Positions 35,586 to 44,245 of a stretch of 64,000 bases of DNA are shown in pieces; position 1 is the first letter of the stretch, and each line of letters opens with the position of its first letter. Where the stretch lies: assembly GCA_950097245.1 (NCBI GenBank), contig CATNCS010000001.1:51238-115237 (forward strand), written 5' to 3'. Source of the DNA: an uncultured Oscillospiraceae bacterium (GTDB lineage Bacteria; Bacillota; Clostridia; Oscillospirales; Oscillospiraceae). A model generated the notes under the pieces. It was not told the origin of the DNA, searched no databases, and saw nothing but the letters and a program-made list of their open reading frames with translations. The translations under genes were made by a program, and so were the position numbers.

Positions 35586-36380
35586 TCAGTCTCCCGCCCG
35601 CTGGCAGGCGACGACTACAAAGCGTCCGTTTTTGGTGTGGTAGCTGCAGGTGGACAGAACCAGGATCCGGTCCCCGTAGGCTGGCTCCACGCCGGTGTCG
35701 TAGAGGGCAAGCTTCCCAATCTGGTCGAAGTACTCCTGAAAGGCCTCCTGGTCGGGCAGCTCGGTGTACTGGTAGTACTGAAAGGTACCCGTCTCATTCA
35801 CCCGGTAAATTTTGCTGAAAAAGGCGGTGACCACCTCATACTCCCGGACCTCGTCCAGGGTGTCGAAGCGGATGACGGGGTGGGCCTGAGCGTACTCCAG
35901 GTTCTGATACTCGTCCAGGTCGCCGAACATGGAGCCGTCCTTCATGTGGTGGCCGTAGATGATGGCGTAGTCCCCGGCCGGGTCACACTTTCCGTCCAGA
36001 AACAGGGTGCCGCTGATGGCCCGCTTCTTTTCAAAGCTCCGGCGCAGGTAGTACTCCGGGTCCTCGGGGGTGTGCATGACGGGGTAGTCGATATTCGTAT
36101 CCTCAATCCACAGCCAGCCCGCCAGGTCGCTGTTCTCCTGAGCCAGGGCGGCGTACTCCGCCAGAATCAGCTCCTCCTCCGTGGGGCCCTGGGGCAGCTG
36201 CGCCCCCTCGGGCAGGGAGATGTGGATGGCGTCCCGCACCTGCTGAACCTGCCGGGCCAGCGCCTGATTGTCCGCCTTCTCCCGGTTGGAACGGAGCAGG
36301 TCCCGGGCCAGCAGTCCGGCGGAAACTGCAAACACCGCCACAAACACCAGCGTCGCCAGACGGCGCACGTTCTTTTTCAT
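35586..36380 (-). CDS. srtB: Class B sortase
   Basis: IEDTNIDYPVMHTPEDPEYYLRRSFEKKRAISGTLFLDGKCDPAGDYAIIYGHHMKDGSMFGDL...ILVLSTCSYHTKNGRFVVVACQ (catalytic TCSYH). Confidence 0.92.
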   Translation of the reverse strand: MKKNVRRLATLVFVAVFAVSAGLLARDLLRSNREKADNQALARQVQQVRDAIHISLPEGAQLPQGPTEEELILAEYAALAQENSDLAGWLWIEDTNIDYPVMHTPEDPEYYLRRSFEKKRAISGTLFLDGKCDPAGDYAIIYGHHMKDGSMFGDLDEYQNLEYAQAHPVIRFDTLDEVREYEVVTAFFSKIYRVNETGTFQYYQYTELPDQEAFQEYFDQIGKLALYDTGVEPAYGDRILVLSTCSYHTKNGRFVVVACQRAGD

Positions 36381-36447
36381 AGGGCACCTCCTAAAAAAGG
36401 GGCGCCGGCGTTGCCGCCGGCGCCTTTCTGCTCAGGCGAATCAGGGA

Positions 36448-39400
36448 TTACAGTTCGTCGCGCTTCTTGCCCAGCACCATGGCCAGCATCCCAAGCAGGG
36501 AGAATCCGCTCAGAGCGGCCCAGAGCGCCGTGTGGCTCCCGTCGCCGGTCTGGGGAGACTCAGCCAGAGGCACTTCCTCCTCGGGAATCTCAATCTCGGG
36601 CTCCTCGGGGAGGTTCGCCAGAGGCACTTCAGGCTCGGGAACATCTACCGTAGGATCCTCGGGGGGATTCTCGGGGGGCGGATTGTCGGGCTCGTCGTCG
36701 TCGTCATCGTCGTCGTCGCCACCGGGCTCATCGCGAACGGGGGTGGAGGTGTACTTGTTGTTGAAGGTCATCTTGTCATCACCAAGTTCACTCAAGACCT
36801 CATCACCGTTCTTGTCATAAGTCACTTTATAGATGACCATCTTTGCGGTCACCCTAGTACCTGTAATAGGCTCGCCCTTTCCGATCTCGAACTTATCCTC
36901 GATGTCATCCTTGCTGACAGTGACAACTACCTTGTACTTGGTCCCATCATAAATGATGTTCTCAGCACCGTCGTTGACCTCTGTGATATAGAACTCGTGG
37001 TCGCCCGTTTCCTTATCAAGGAAATAGCCCTCGGGGAACTTGATGACGATATCGCCATCAGCATTGTTGGTACCCGTGTAAATCGGATTGCCCGCTTTGT
37101 CCGTCAGGACAAATTTGAACTCGCCGTCCTTCAGGTCGCGGTCAGGAGTGGCCGCGGGGGCGTTCTCGTCCTTGGTCAGGGTCTTTGTTCCTTCGGGATC
37201 GTCCGGGTCATCGTACTCGAACACGTCCTCACCGATAATCAGCAGGCCGTTGTTGGCGATGCCGCCGCCGTGAGTCTTGGAGTAGTTGCCTTCGATCCAG
37301 ACGCCGCCAGTCGCAGCCCTAGCTGCGGCCTTAGCGGCTTCAATCGTCTCGGCATCGGGCTCCGCAGTTACGCCCAGCAGCCTGTCGGCATAGACAAGGT
37401 TTCCATCCTCATCCTTGGTAACCTGAACACAAGCTACCTTGCCATTGACAGTCTCCAGGTTACCCTTCTCATCATAGATGAACTTCCAGCCGACCCAGTT
37501 GGCGTCGCCACCGCCCAGCATTTGAGGACCAATAACAACGCCGGGTTTGCCATACTCGTTTGTTGACCAATCCGTCTGCTTGGCATCGCTGGCAGTGAAA
37601 ATATCCTGAGCGCCGTCCTTGAAGCCCTGGTTGTCCTTCCACAAGTCGTTTCCGTCGATCTTGGTTCCGTTCCCGTTATAGCCTTTGGAAGCAGCTTCGC
37701 CGTTGGCAGTATTCTCCCAGATGGCCGCACCGTTCTTGACATAAACGACAGTTTTGCCGTGGACACAGGCAGCCAGACCACCGCCCAGACCATCGGCCTT
37801 GTTGTCGGTGATGATGGCATTGTAGAGCTTCAGTTCACCGCCATTCTCAATGTAAATGCCGCCGCCACCAAGGTCACGCTCAGTGAGGGTCACATTATTG
37901 AGAATATGGCCGGCGGTGATGGTACCCTTGCCTTGGATATAGATGCCGCCGCCTTCACCGATATTGGCAGTGTTTCCAAGAACAGTACCGTCACTCATGT
38001 TGAAGGTGCCGTTGGGGAGCTTAATACTCCAGTCCTGCACCTTGCCATCATAGTATCTGGGCGAATCTGCGCCCTCGGTGAAGATGCCGCCACCTTCATC
38101 GGCAGTGTTGCCGGAGATGGTGCCTCCGTTCAAATTGAACCCAGCGCCATGACCAACATACACGCCGCCGCCCTGACCGATGGGTTCATTCTGACTGTTG
38201 GGGTTGCCGGTATCAGCGTGGTTATTGGAAATTGTACCGCCAGTCATGTTGAAGGTACTGTGTCCCGCGAATTTACCACTGTCATAGTAGTCCTTGACAG
38301 CTACGCCGCCGCCGTTTCCGCCGATCGCGCTGTTGTTGGTAATGGTACCGCCGGACATGTTAAAGGTACCGCCCTCTACCAGCACGCCGCCGCCGTCAGC
38401 CTCGTAGTGTTTATCCTTGTACATGTAATCTTTGACAGTATTGCCGGAAATTTCGCCGTCCTTCATATTGAAGGTACTGTCTTTGCCGACATATACACCG
38501 CCGCCGTTTGAACCTGTCGTATTACCAGAAATGGTACCGCCCTCCATAGTGAAGGAGCTGCCATTCTGGAGATAGACACCAGTGGTGCCACCAGTGATTG
38601 TACCACCGCCTTTGCTGTCATTCAGGGTCAGGTTACCTGAGTCTACCTTGACAACATTGTCCTTTCCGTTACCTGTCACGCTGTGTCCAAACAGGTCCAG
38701 GATGATTTTTCCGCCGGACGGGGTATTACCAATGGTAATGCTTCCGGCCTTGTCAGAGCTGCTGTGCGTGACATCATCTCTGAGCTGGATATAACGATCT
38801 GTGACATCGTTGTCACCTTTGACATCCCAGGTAACGATACTGTAGGTCCACTTACCGTCTTCGTCCTGAGTCCAGCCGTAGCCGTACTGCGTGTTGCCGT
38901 CAATATTGCCCACTACGCTTCCGTTTTCGGGCTTCTTGGGCTCCTCAGGGGTCTTCACTTCAGGAACCTCAGGCTGATCGCCTTCAGCGGGCTGGCCACC
39001 GGCGGGATTCTCACCATTGCCTTCGTTGGACTCGGTGTCCGCAGGAGTCTCAGAGGGCTCCACAGGGGGCTCGGTGTCCGCAGGGGGCTCGGTGTCTTCG
39101 GGCTCGGTGGGTTCGGTGCCTTCGCCATTGCCATCCTCGCTGGTGGTGTTGTCGTTGTTGACCTCGCCGCCTTCGGTGCCCTGAGTACCATCAGAGGTTT
39201 CAGAACCCTCAGTGGGAGTACCGGCGGTCTCACCGGAGTTGTCGGTATTGCTGGAGTCACCGGAGTCGGCACCGTCAGTGGAGCCGGACTGGTCAGACTC
39301 GCCGGGAGTGCTGGGCTCACTGGGAGCGCTGGAGTCGTCGCTGCCGCCATCGGGCTCAGGATCGGGCTCGGGTGTCTTGTCGGCCGGGAGGCTATCCGCA

Positions 39401-39546
39401 GGGGCACTCACCTCGGGCTTATCACTGCCGTCAATGGCCGCCTGCAGGTCGTCAAACGAAGCCGCAAAGACGTAGGAGCAGGTCATAGACGCGACCACAG
39501 TTAAGGCAAGTAATCGTGCCAAACATTTTTTCAATGTTTTTCTCAT
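36448..39546 (-). CDS. Large cell-wall-anchored adhesin: signal peptide, acidic low-complexity region, beta-helix GGTISGN repeats, pilin-like (FctA/SpaA-type) domain, SPQTG sorting signal
   Basis: MRKTLKKCLARLLALTVVASMTCSYVFA...; repeated F(T/N)M.GGTISGNT..NGGGVYV; FKFVLTDKAGNPIYTGTNNADGDIVIKFPEGYFLDKETGDHEFYITEVNDG; C-term PLAESPQTGDGSHTALWAALSGFSLLGMLAMVLGKKRDEL. Confidence 0.9.
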   Translation of the reverse strand: MRKTLKKCLARLLALTVVASMTCSYVFAASFDDLQAAIDGSDKPEVSAPADSLPADKTPEPDPEPDGGSDDSSAPSEPSTPGESDQSGSTDGADSGDSSNTDNSGETAGTPTEGSETSDGTQGTEGGEVNNDNTTSEDGNGEGTEPTEPEDTEPPADTEPPVEPSETPADTESNEGNGENPAGGQPAEGDQPEVPEVKTPEEPKKPENGSVVGNIDGNTQYGYGWTQDEDGKWTYSIVTWDVKGDNDVTDRYIQLRDDVTHSSSDKAGSITIGNTPSGGKIILDLFGHSVTGNGKDNVVKVDSGNLTLNDSKGGGTITGGTTGVYLQNGSSFTMEGGTISGNTTGSNGGGVYVGKDSTFNMKDGEISGNTVKDYMYKDKHYEADGGGVLVEGGTFNMSGGTITNNSAIGGNGGGVAVKDYYDSGKFAGHSTFNMTGGTISNNHADTGNPNSQNEPIGQGGGVYVGHGAGFNLNGGTISGNTADEGGGIFTEGADSPRYYDGKVQDWSIKLPNGTFNMSDGTVLGNTANIGEGGGIYIQGKGTITAGHILNNVTLTERDLGGGGIYIENGGELKLYNAIITDNKADGLGGGLAACVHGKTVVYVKNGAAIWENTANGEAASKGYNGNGTKIDGNDLWKDNQGFKDGAQDIFTASDAKQTDWSTNEYGKPGVVIGPQMLGGGDANWVGWKFIYDEKGNLETVNGKVACVQVTKDEDGNLVYADRLLGVTAEPDAETIEAAKAAARAATGGVWIEGNYSKTHGGGIANNGLLIIGEDVFEYDDPDDPEGTKTLTKDENAPAATPDRDLKDGEFKFVLTDKAGNPIYTGTNNADGDIVIKFPEGYFLDKETGDHEFYITEVNDGAENIIYDGTKYKVVVTVSKDDIEDKFEIGKGEPITGTRVTAKMVIYKVTYDKNGDEVLSELGDDKMTFNNKYTSTPVRDEPGGDDDDDDDDEPDNPPPENPPEDPTVDVPEPEVPLANLPEEPEIEIPEEEVPLAESPQTGDGSHTALWAALSGFSLLGMLAMVLGKKRDEL

Positions 39547-39579
39547 ATTTATCTTCCTTTCTTTGCAAATTGTCGGATG

Positions 39580-39672
39580 CAAAGTATCCGGCGGCCGGGC
39601 TGGCATTGTGCTGAGCACGTTAGCCCCCATAGCTTTGCGTCCCGTCATTTCTGGCGGTTTGCTAATCATAAT
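39580..39672 (-). promoter_or_regulatory. GEMM/cyclic-di-GMP-I-type riboswitch aptamer A (gene-proximal)
   Basis: Minus strand ATTAGCAAACCGCCAGAAATGACGGGACGCAAAGCTATGGGGGCTAACGTGCTC...: GCAAACC, GAAA-capped P2, GGACGCAAAGC, CTAA blocks. Confidence 0.75.
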
Positions 39673-39759
39673 CAGTAGCCGGGCGGTCATGGCCGGTGCG
39701 GCTTTAGACCCCATAGCTTTGCGTCGCGAGGTTTCCCCCGGTTTGCCTTTATGATTAGC
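39661..39759 (-). promoter_or_regulatory. GEMM/cyclic-di-GMP-I-type riboswitch aptamer B
   Basis: Minus strand GCTAATCATAAAGGCAAACCGGGGGAAACCTCGCGACGCAAAGCTATGGGGTCTAAAGCCGCACCGGCCATGACCGCCCGGCTACTGATTATGATTAGC; perfect 11-bp P1 GCTAATCATAA/TTATGATTAGC. Confidence 0.85.
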
Positions 39760-39799
39760 AGCCAGGCTAACATAGCTGTCCGGAGCACGGCCTGCTATG

Positions 39800-39915
39800 G
39801 CCTGCTCCTCCTCCGCGAACATGACCCGCACATGGGCCATCAGAGGTTCGCCTTAGTCCCTATAGCTTTGCGTCCCAGAATTTCTTCTGGTTTGCCAAAG
39901 TGTCATAGTGTTCAG
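39800..39915 (-). promoter_or_regulatory. GEMM/cyclic-di-GMP-I-type riboswitch aptamer C (promoter-proximal)
   Basis: Minus strand CACTTTGGCAAACCAGAAGAAATTCTGGGACGCAAAGCTATAGGGACTAAGGCGAAC...GTTCGC. Confidence 0.8.
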
Positions 39916-39973
39916 CGCGGTTATCCTGCCCGTGCCTGATTTCCGCTGTCCCTGACATGCGAAGACAGCGGAG

Positions 39974-40006
39974 CTACCGCCACGGCGGCGTCGCCTGAGC
40001 ATCCAT
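39974..40006 (-). CDS. Possible 10-codon leader ORF in the adhesin 5' leader
   Basis: AAGGAGG + 8 nt + ATGGATGCTCAGGCGACGCCGCCGTGGCGGTAG (MDAQATPPWR*). Strong SD but very short. Confidence 0.3.
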   Translation of the reverse strand: MDAQATPPWR

Positions 40007-40173
40007 TGGCCCCACCTCCTTACCTGGCCAGTCCGCGGGCCCAAAAGCCTCGCGGACGCATCCCCTCCCCCGTCTCCGGGGGTACGACGCTTCCCCTCAT
40101 ATCCAAGGATATGAGTAATGCCTCCATCCAGTGAGGAAACTCCTATTCCGCAGCCGATATTGAGGCACGTTAA

Positions 40174-40202
40174 ATTATACCACTACTCGCCGAAGAATTC
40201 AA
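40174..40202 (-). promoter_or_regulatory. Candidate promoter for the riboswitch leader/adhesin
   Basis: Minus strand TTGAAT-17-TATAAT, about 620 nt upstream of the adhesin ATG. Confidence 0.6.
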
Positions 40203-40327
40203 GGGCTTCCTCCCGCCAAATTTCCCAAATCTGAAAATTTTGGTTCAACCTACCAGGTTTATGGAATTTTGTGCAAAAAACAGGAATAAAACGGAAAAAG
40301 CCCGGGCCGCAGCCCAGGCTTTCTCTG

Positions 40328-41389
40328 TTACAGCTTCATGATCCAGCCGTGGGGGTCGGCGATGCGGCCCCACTGGATGCCGGTAAGCTCGTCGTAGAGC
40401 TTCTGGGTGATCTCGCCAATCTGGTTGTTGGAGACGGTGACCTTCTTGTCCCCCATGGCCAGCTCACCGATGGGAGAGACCACGGCGGCGGTGCCAGTGC
40501 CCCAGGCCTCCTCCAGGGTGCCGTTCTCGGCGGCCTCGAAGAGCTCCTCAGCGGAGATGCGCCGCTCCTCCACCTCATAGCCCCAGTCCTTCAGCAGCTG
40601 GATGCAGGACCGGCGGGTGATGCCGTCCAGCACGGAGCCGTTCAGGTCGGGGGTGAGGATCTTGCCGGCCACCTTGAACATCACGTTCATGGAGCCCACC
40701 TCTTCAATATACTTGCGGTGGAGGCCGTCCAGCCACAGCACCTGGCTGTAGCCGGCCTTCTCGGCCAGGTCGCCGGCCCGGAGGGAGGCGGCGTAGTTGC
40801 CGCCGGTCTTGGCCATGCCCATGCCGCCCTTCACGGCCCGGACATCCTTCTCCTCCACGTAGATCTTCACCGGGTCCAGCCCCTCGGGGTAGTAGGCGCC
40901 CACGGGGCACACCACCACGATGTACTGGACGTGGTGGGAGGAGTGGACGCCCAGGGCGGCGTCCAGGCCGATCATAAAGGGGCGGATATACAGGGAGGTG
41001 CCCTCCTCGCTGGGCACCCAGTCCTGCTCGGTCTTCACCAGCTCGGTGATGCCGGCCAGGGCCAGCTCCTCAGGAATCCGGGGCAGGCACAGGCGGTCGG
41101 CGGACTTGTTCATCCGGTCAATATTGTCCCTGGGCCGGAACAGCTGGATGGAGCCGTCGGCGATGCGGTAGGCTTTCAGGCCCTCAAAGATCTCCTCGCC
41201 GTAGTGGAGCACCTTGGCGGCGGGGTCGATCTGCAGGGGGCCGTAGGGAATAATACGGGGATCATGCCAGCCCTGGCCGGCGTCGTAGTCCACGATGAAC
41301 ATATGGTCAGTCATGGCCTTGCCGAACACCAGCGTGGAGGAATCAGGCTTCTCCTTGAGGGTCGCGGCACGGGTAAATTTGATTTCCAT
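40328..41389 (-). CDS. ilvE: Branched-chain amino acid aminotransferase
   Basis: GPLQIDPAAKVLHYGEEIFEGLKAYRIADGSIQLFRPRDNIDRMNKSADRLCLP...YIEEVGSMNVMFKV. Confidence 0.95.
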   Translation of the reverse strand: MEIKFTRAATLKEKPDSSTLVFGKAMTDHMFIVDYDAGQGWHDPRIIPYGPLQIDPAAKVLHYGEEIFEGLKAYRIADGSIQLFRPRDNIDRMNKSADRLCLPRIPEELALAGITELVKTEQDWVPSEEGTSLYIRPFMIGLDAALGVHSSHHVQYIVVVCPVGAYYPEGLDPVKIYVEEKDVRAVKGGMGMAKTGGNYAASLRAGDLAEKAGYSQVLWLDGLHRKYIEEVGSMNVMFKVAGKILTPDLNGSVLDGITRRSCIQLLKDWGYEVEERRISAEELFEAAENGTLEEAWGTGTAAVVSPIGELAMGDKKVTVSNNQIGEITQKLYDELTGIQWGRIADPHGWIMKL

Positions 41390-41628
41390 AGTAGATCACT
41401 CCTGTTTCCATTTTAGGGTACCCTCTATTATATCAGCATTTTTTCTCCGGTCAAGGGCCGGGCCCCGCAAAAATCAAGATTAAACGGTAAAAATTACTCC
41501 CGCCGTCCCACAGGCGGGCCGCCGGAAAATATCTTCCAAAAGAAGATTGCTTTTTCCCCGCCCATCGTCTACAATAAAAGCGCCGCGCTCCAATCCAGCG
41601 GAGCGACTTTACAGAAGTGAGGTTCTCT

Positions 41629-42777
41629 ATGAATCAAAAAGAAGTCAGCGAGCTGCGCCGCCGGTGGCGGCCGGAAAAAAACGCAGTCAGCCGTATTTAC
41701 GGCTGCTTTGTCAACAGCAGCAGAGAGATTGTCTCCGACCTGGACGAGTCCCTGGGGACCATGCCCGAGGAGGAGGCGGACAAGTACCTGGGCCTGCTGA
41801 AAAAGGCCCTGTCCGGGGCGCTGGGCAAAAATCTGATCGACATCATATTTTCCACCCAGCAGGTCATGGACAGCGAGGAGCACAGGCTGCTGTCCGCCCT
41901 GCGCTCCAGCGCCCTGAAGGACGGGCAGGCCCGGAGCAGCTTTTACCGGAAGGTAATCGACAGTCTGGACATGGGGGACAGCAGCTATCTGCTTCTGATG
42001 GCCTGTGACAGCTACGACGTCCCCCGCCGGGGCAGGGATGGCGATATTCAGGCGGATTCCTCTGAGAACGTCTTCACCTACCTTCTCTGCTGCGTCTGCC
42101 CGGTGAAGCCGGGAAAGGCGGAGCTGAGCTACTTCCCGGGCGACAACGAGTTCCACTATGCCGCCGGCCAGGTGGTATCCCCCCCGGAGCTGGGCTTTCT
42201 GTTCCCCGCCTTCGACGGCCGGACGGCCAACATCTACAACGCCCTGTTCTACTCCCGGAAGGCGGACGAGATCCACCAGGAGTTCATCGACGCGGTCTTC
42301 CACACCGAGCCGCCCATGTCCGCCGCCGAGCAGCGGGAGGCCTTTCAGGGCGCCCTCTCCGAAGCCCTGGAGGATACCTTCAGCATGGAGGTGGCCCGAA
42401 CCATTCACGAGTGTCTGACGGACCGGCTCGCCCGGCACAGGGAGGAGAAATCTCCGGAGCCGCCGGTCCTGACGGCGGACGACGTCGGCGCGGTCCTGCT
42501 GGACTGCGCCGTTCCCCGGGAGCGGCTCGATGCCTTCCGGCGGAGCTGGGAGGAGCGGTTTGGTCCGGGGGCGGTCCTCAATCCGGCCAACCTGGTTGAC
42601 GCCGGTAAATTCGAGGTCAAGACCGCTCAGGCCTCGGTGTCTGTCAGCCCGGACTGCAGCTATCTGGTGGAGGCCCGGACCATCGACGGCAAGCGGTATC
42701 TCCTCATCCCCGCCGAGGAGACTGTGGAGGTCAACGGTCAGGCGGTAAAGCTGGACTCCTCCGCGGACCATCCATAA
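41629..42777 (+). CDS. DUF4317 domain-containing protein
   Basis: MNQKEVSELRRRWRPEKNAVSRIYGCFVNSSREIVSDLDESLGTMPEEEADKYLGLLKKALSGALGKNLIDIIFSTQQV. Confidence 0.85.
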   Translation: MNQKEVSELRRRWRPEKNAVSRIYGCFVNSSREIVSDLDESLGTMPEEEADKYLGLLKKALSGALGKNLIDIIFSTQQVMDSEEHRLLSALRSSALKDGQARSSFYRKVIDSLDMGDSSYLLLMACDSYDVPRRGRDGDIQADSSENVFTYLLCCVCPVKPGKAELSYFPGDNEFHYAAGQVVSPPELGFLFPAFDGRTANIYNALFYSRKADEIHQEFIDAVFHTEPPMSAAEQREAFQGALSEALEDTFSMEVARTIHECLTDRLARHREEKSPEPPVLTADDVGAVLLDCAVPRERLDAFRRSWEERFGPGAVLNPANLVDAGKFEVKTAQASVSVSPDCSYLVEARTIDGKRYLLIPAEETVEVNGQAVKLDSSADHP

Positions 42778-42778
42778 G

Positions 42779-42826
42779 CAAAAAACGGCCCCGCGCTGCT
42801 CTGTAGCAGCGCGGGGCCTTTTTCAT
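42779..42826. terminator. Bidirectional terminator
   Basis: AAAAAACGGCCCCGCGCTGCTCTGTAGCAGCGCGGGGCCTTTTT. Confidence 0.8.
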
Positions 42827-43587
42827 CCCTTCCGCAGGGCCAGGGCCTGCATGACGGCGGCCTCCTGGCGGGTGAGAAAGTCCCCGGGCCGCTCAATGGA
42901 GCCCTCCTTCTCCGCCATAATTCCGGCCTCAATACACGCCTCAATGTGGGGCGCCGCCCACTCCGCCGGCGCGGAAGCCCCCAGCTCCCCCCGGTAGCGC
43001 TCCATATACTCCTTCCACTTGTCGTAGCTGGACATCCAATCATCCTCCCTGTTATACTCCCTGGCGTCGATGAGCCAGTACTGCTTGACCTCCCGCCTGA
43101 AGATTTCCGGGTCGCCGTTCAGGCGTTTTTCCCTGGTGCTGGCCGGGTCGTTGATCCGCACCTTATCATCCCAGTCCCAGATCAGGATGTAGTGGCCGCC
43201 GCTGGTCCAGGTGCCCGGACCCATGAGGGCAACGGCCCAGCAGCCGTCCCTGACAGACTCCTTCACCTGGCCGTGGACGGGGTGGTCCGGCTTGTTGTGC
43301 AGGGAGCTGCCCAGCATTTGGCGGCACTCGATCCCGAAGGCCCGGAACTGGGGCACAAAGTAGCTGTAGTAGGTGCCGGCGTTCAGGGCCTTGTAGCCGT
43401 GGTCCACCGACCACCCGCAGGCGTCCACAGGGGTGAAGGTCTTGCCGGTGAGGGTCTCAATGGCCATGGCCGCCGCCGTGGGGCCGCAGCCGGAGCCGCC
43501 GATGGTGGCCGTTTCCCCCCGCACCCGGTAGGGCAGGGCCTTCCACCGCCTGTCCGTCTGCATGTAGACAACCGGCCGCCTATTCAT
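42823..43587 (-). CDS. C39-like cysteine peptidase/amidase, probable phage-type lysin
   Basis: VVYMQTDRRWKALPYRVRGETATIGGSGCGPTAAAMAIETLTGKTFTPVDACGWSVDHGY...SGGHYILIWDWDD; downstream of two small membrane proteins. Confidence 0.75.
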   Translation of the reverse strand: MNRRPVVYMQTDRRWKALPYRVRGETATIGGSGCGPTAAAMAIETLTGKTFTPVDACGWSVDHGYKALNAGTYYSYFVPQFRAFGIECRQMLGSSLHNKPDHPVHGQVKESVRDGCWAVALMGPGTWTSGGHYILIWDWDDKVRINDPASTREKRLNGDPEIFRREVKQYWLIDAREYNREDDWMSSYDKWKEYMERYRGELGASAPAEWAAPHIEACIEAGIMAEKEGSIERPGDFLTRQEAAVMQALALRKG

Positions 43588-43798
43588 CGCCGCCTCCGGA
43601 CCGCCTGTCCACCGCGTCCTGCACCTTCTGGCTCTGGGTGCCGAAGTAGAAGGCGATAATCACGGCATAGATGGTCATAAAATCCTGAGAAATCCTGCCC
43701 TGGCAGGCCATACAGGCAAATACGCCGGTCAGCGCCAGGGTGACAATTGATTTGACCGACATCAGCGCCCCCAGACGCTTGAGGATAATATCATTCAT
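43580..43798 (-). CDS. Small membrane protein, holin-like
   Basis: 72 aa MNDIILKRLGALMSVKSIVTLALTGVFACMACQGRISQDFMTIYAVIIAFYFGTQSQKVQDAVDRRSGGGDE, overlapping the lysin start. Confidence 0.6.
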   Translation of the reverse strand: MNDIILKRLGALMSVKSIVTLALTGVFACMACQGRISQDFMTIYAVIIAFYFGTQSQKVQDAVDRRSGGGDE

Positions 43799-44012
43799 GG
43801 TCCTCCTCCTTTCGTTTTTTGTCCCCGTTGAGGACGGTCTTCAGACACATCAGCAGCAGCTCCCCGCCGAAAAAGGCCAGGATCACCCCCAGCAGCGGGG
43901 CGGGGTCGTGGCCGGTGCGGGACAGAATCCGCAGGGCGTAGGCGGAGGCCGCCGTCCCGCAGGCCACGCACCACAGCACCATCCCCTTGGCGAACAGATG
44001 ACGAATCCTCAC
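43791..44012 (-). CDS. Small membrane protein, holin-like
   Basis: 73 aa with two hydrophobic segments and a charged tail; overlaps the next ORF by 8 nt. Confidence 0.55.
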   Translation of the reverse strand: MRIRHLFAKGMVLWCVACGTAASAYALRILSRTGHDPAPLLGVILAFFGGELLLMCLKTVLNGDKKRKEEDHE

Positions 44013-44144
44013 CTCAAAATCCCTCCAGGTCAGAATCCGCCGGGTCCTTGAATTTGGGCTTTAACATCACTTGCACTCCTTTCTGTTGGTTTCAACCTTC
44101 GCGGGCAGAGCGCCTTTGTTGTACGTCCGGGTACACCTTTCCCG

Positions 44145-44245
44145 CGATAAAATAAAAAAGGGCATAATAATGCCCTGCTTCCACTAAATGTATGCAAACG
44201 TCCCACTTTGGGGCGTTTTTTTGTGGTTATTAGAGGGGTACAAAA
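44145..44245. repeat. Duplicated intergenic segment (copy 1 of 2)
   Basis: AAAAAAGGGCATAATAATGCCCTGCTTCCACTAAATGTATGCAAACGTCCCACTTTGGGGCGTTTTTTTGTGG, near-identical to 59193-59264. Confidence 0.8.

Noticed and set aside
39853-40044. 63-aa minus-strand ORF MGPRTGQVRRWGQWMLRRRRRGG...
   Set aside because: Overlaps the riboswitch C core; arginine-rich composition looks like translated structured RNA. The 10-codon ORF in another frame has the better-placed SD.
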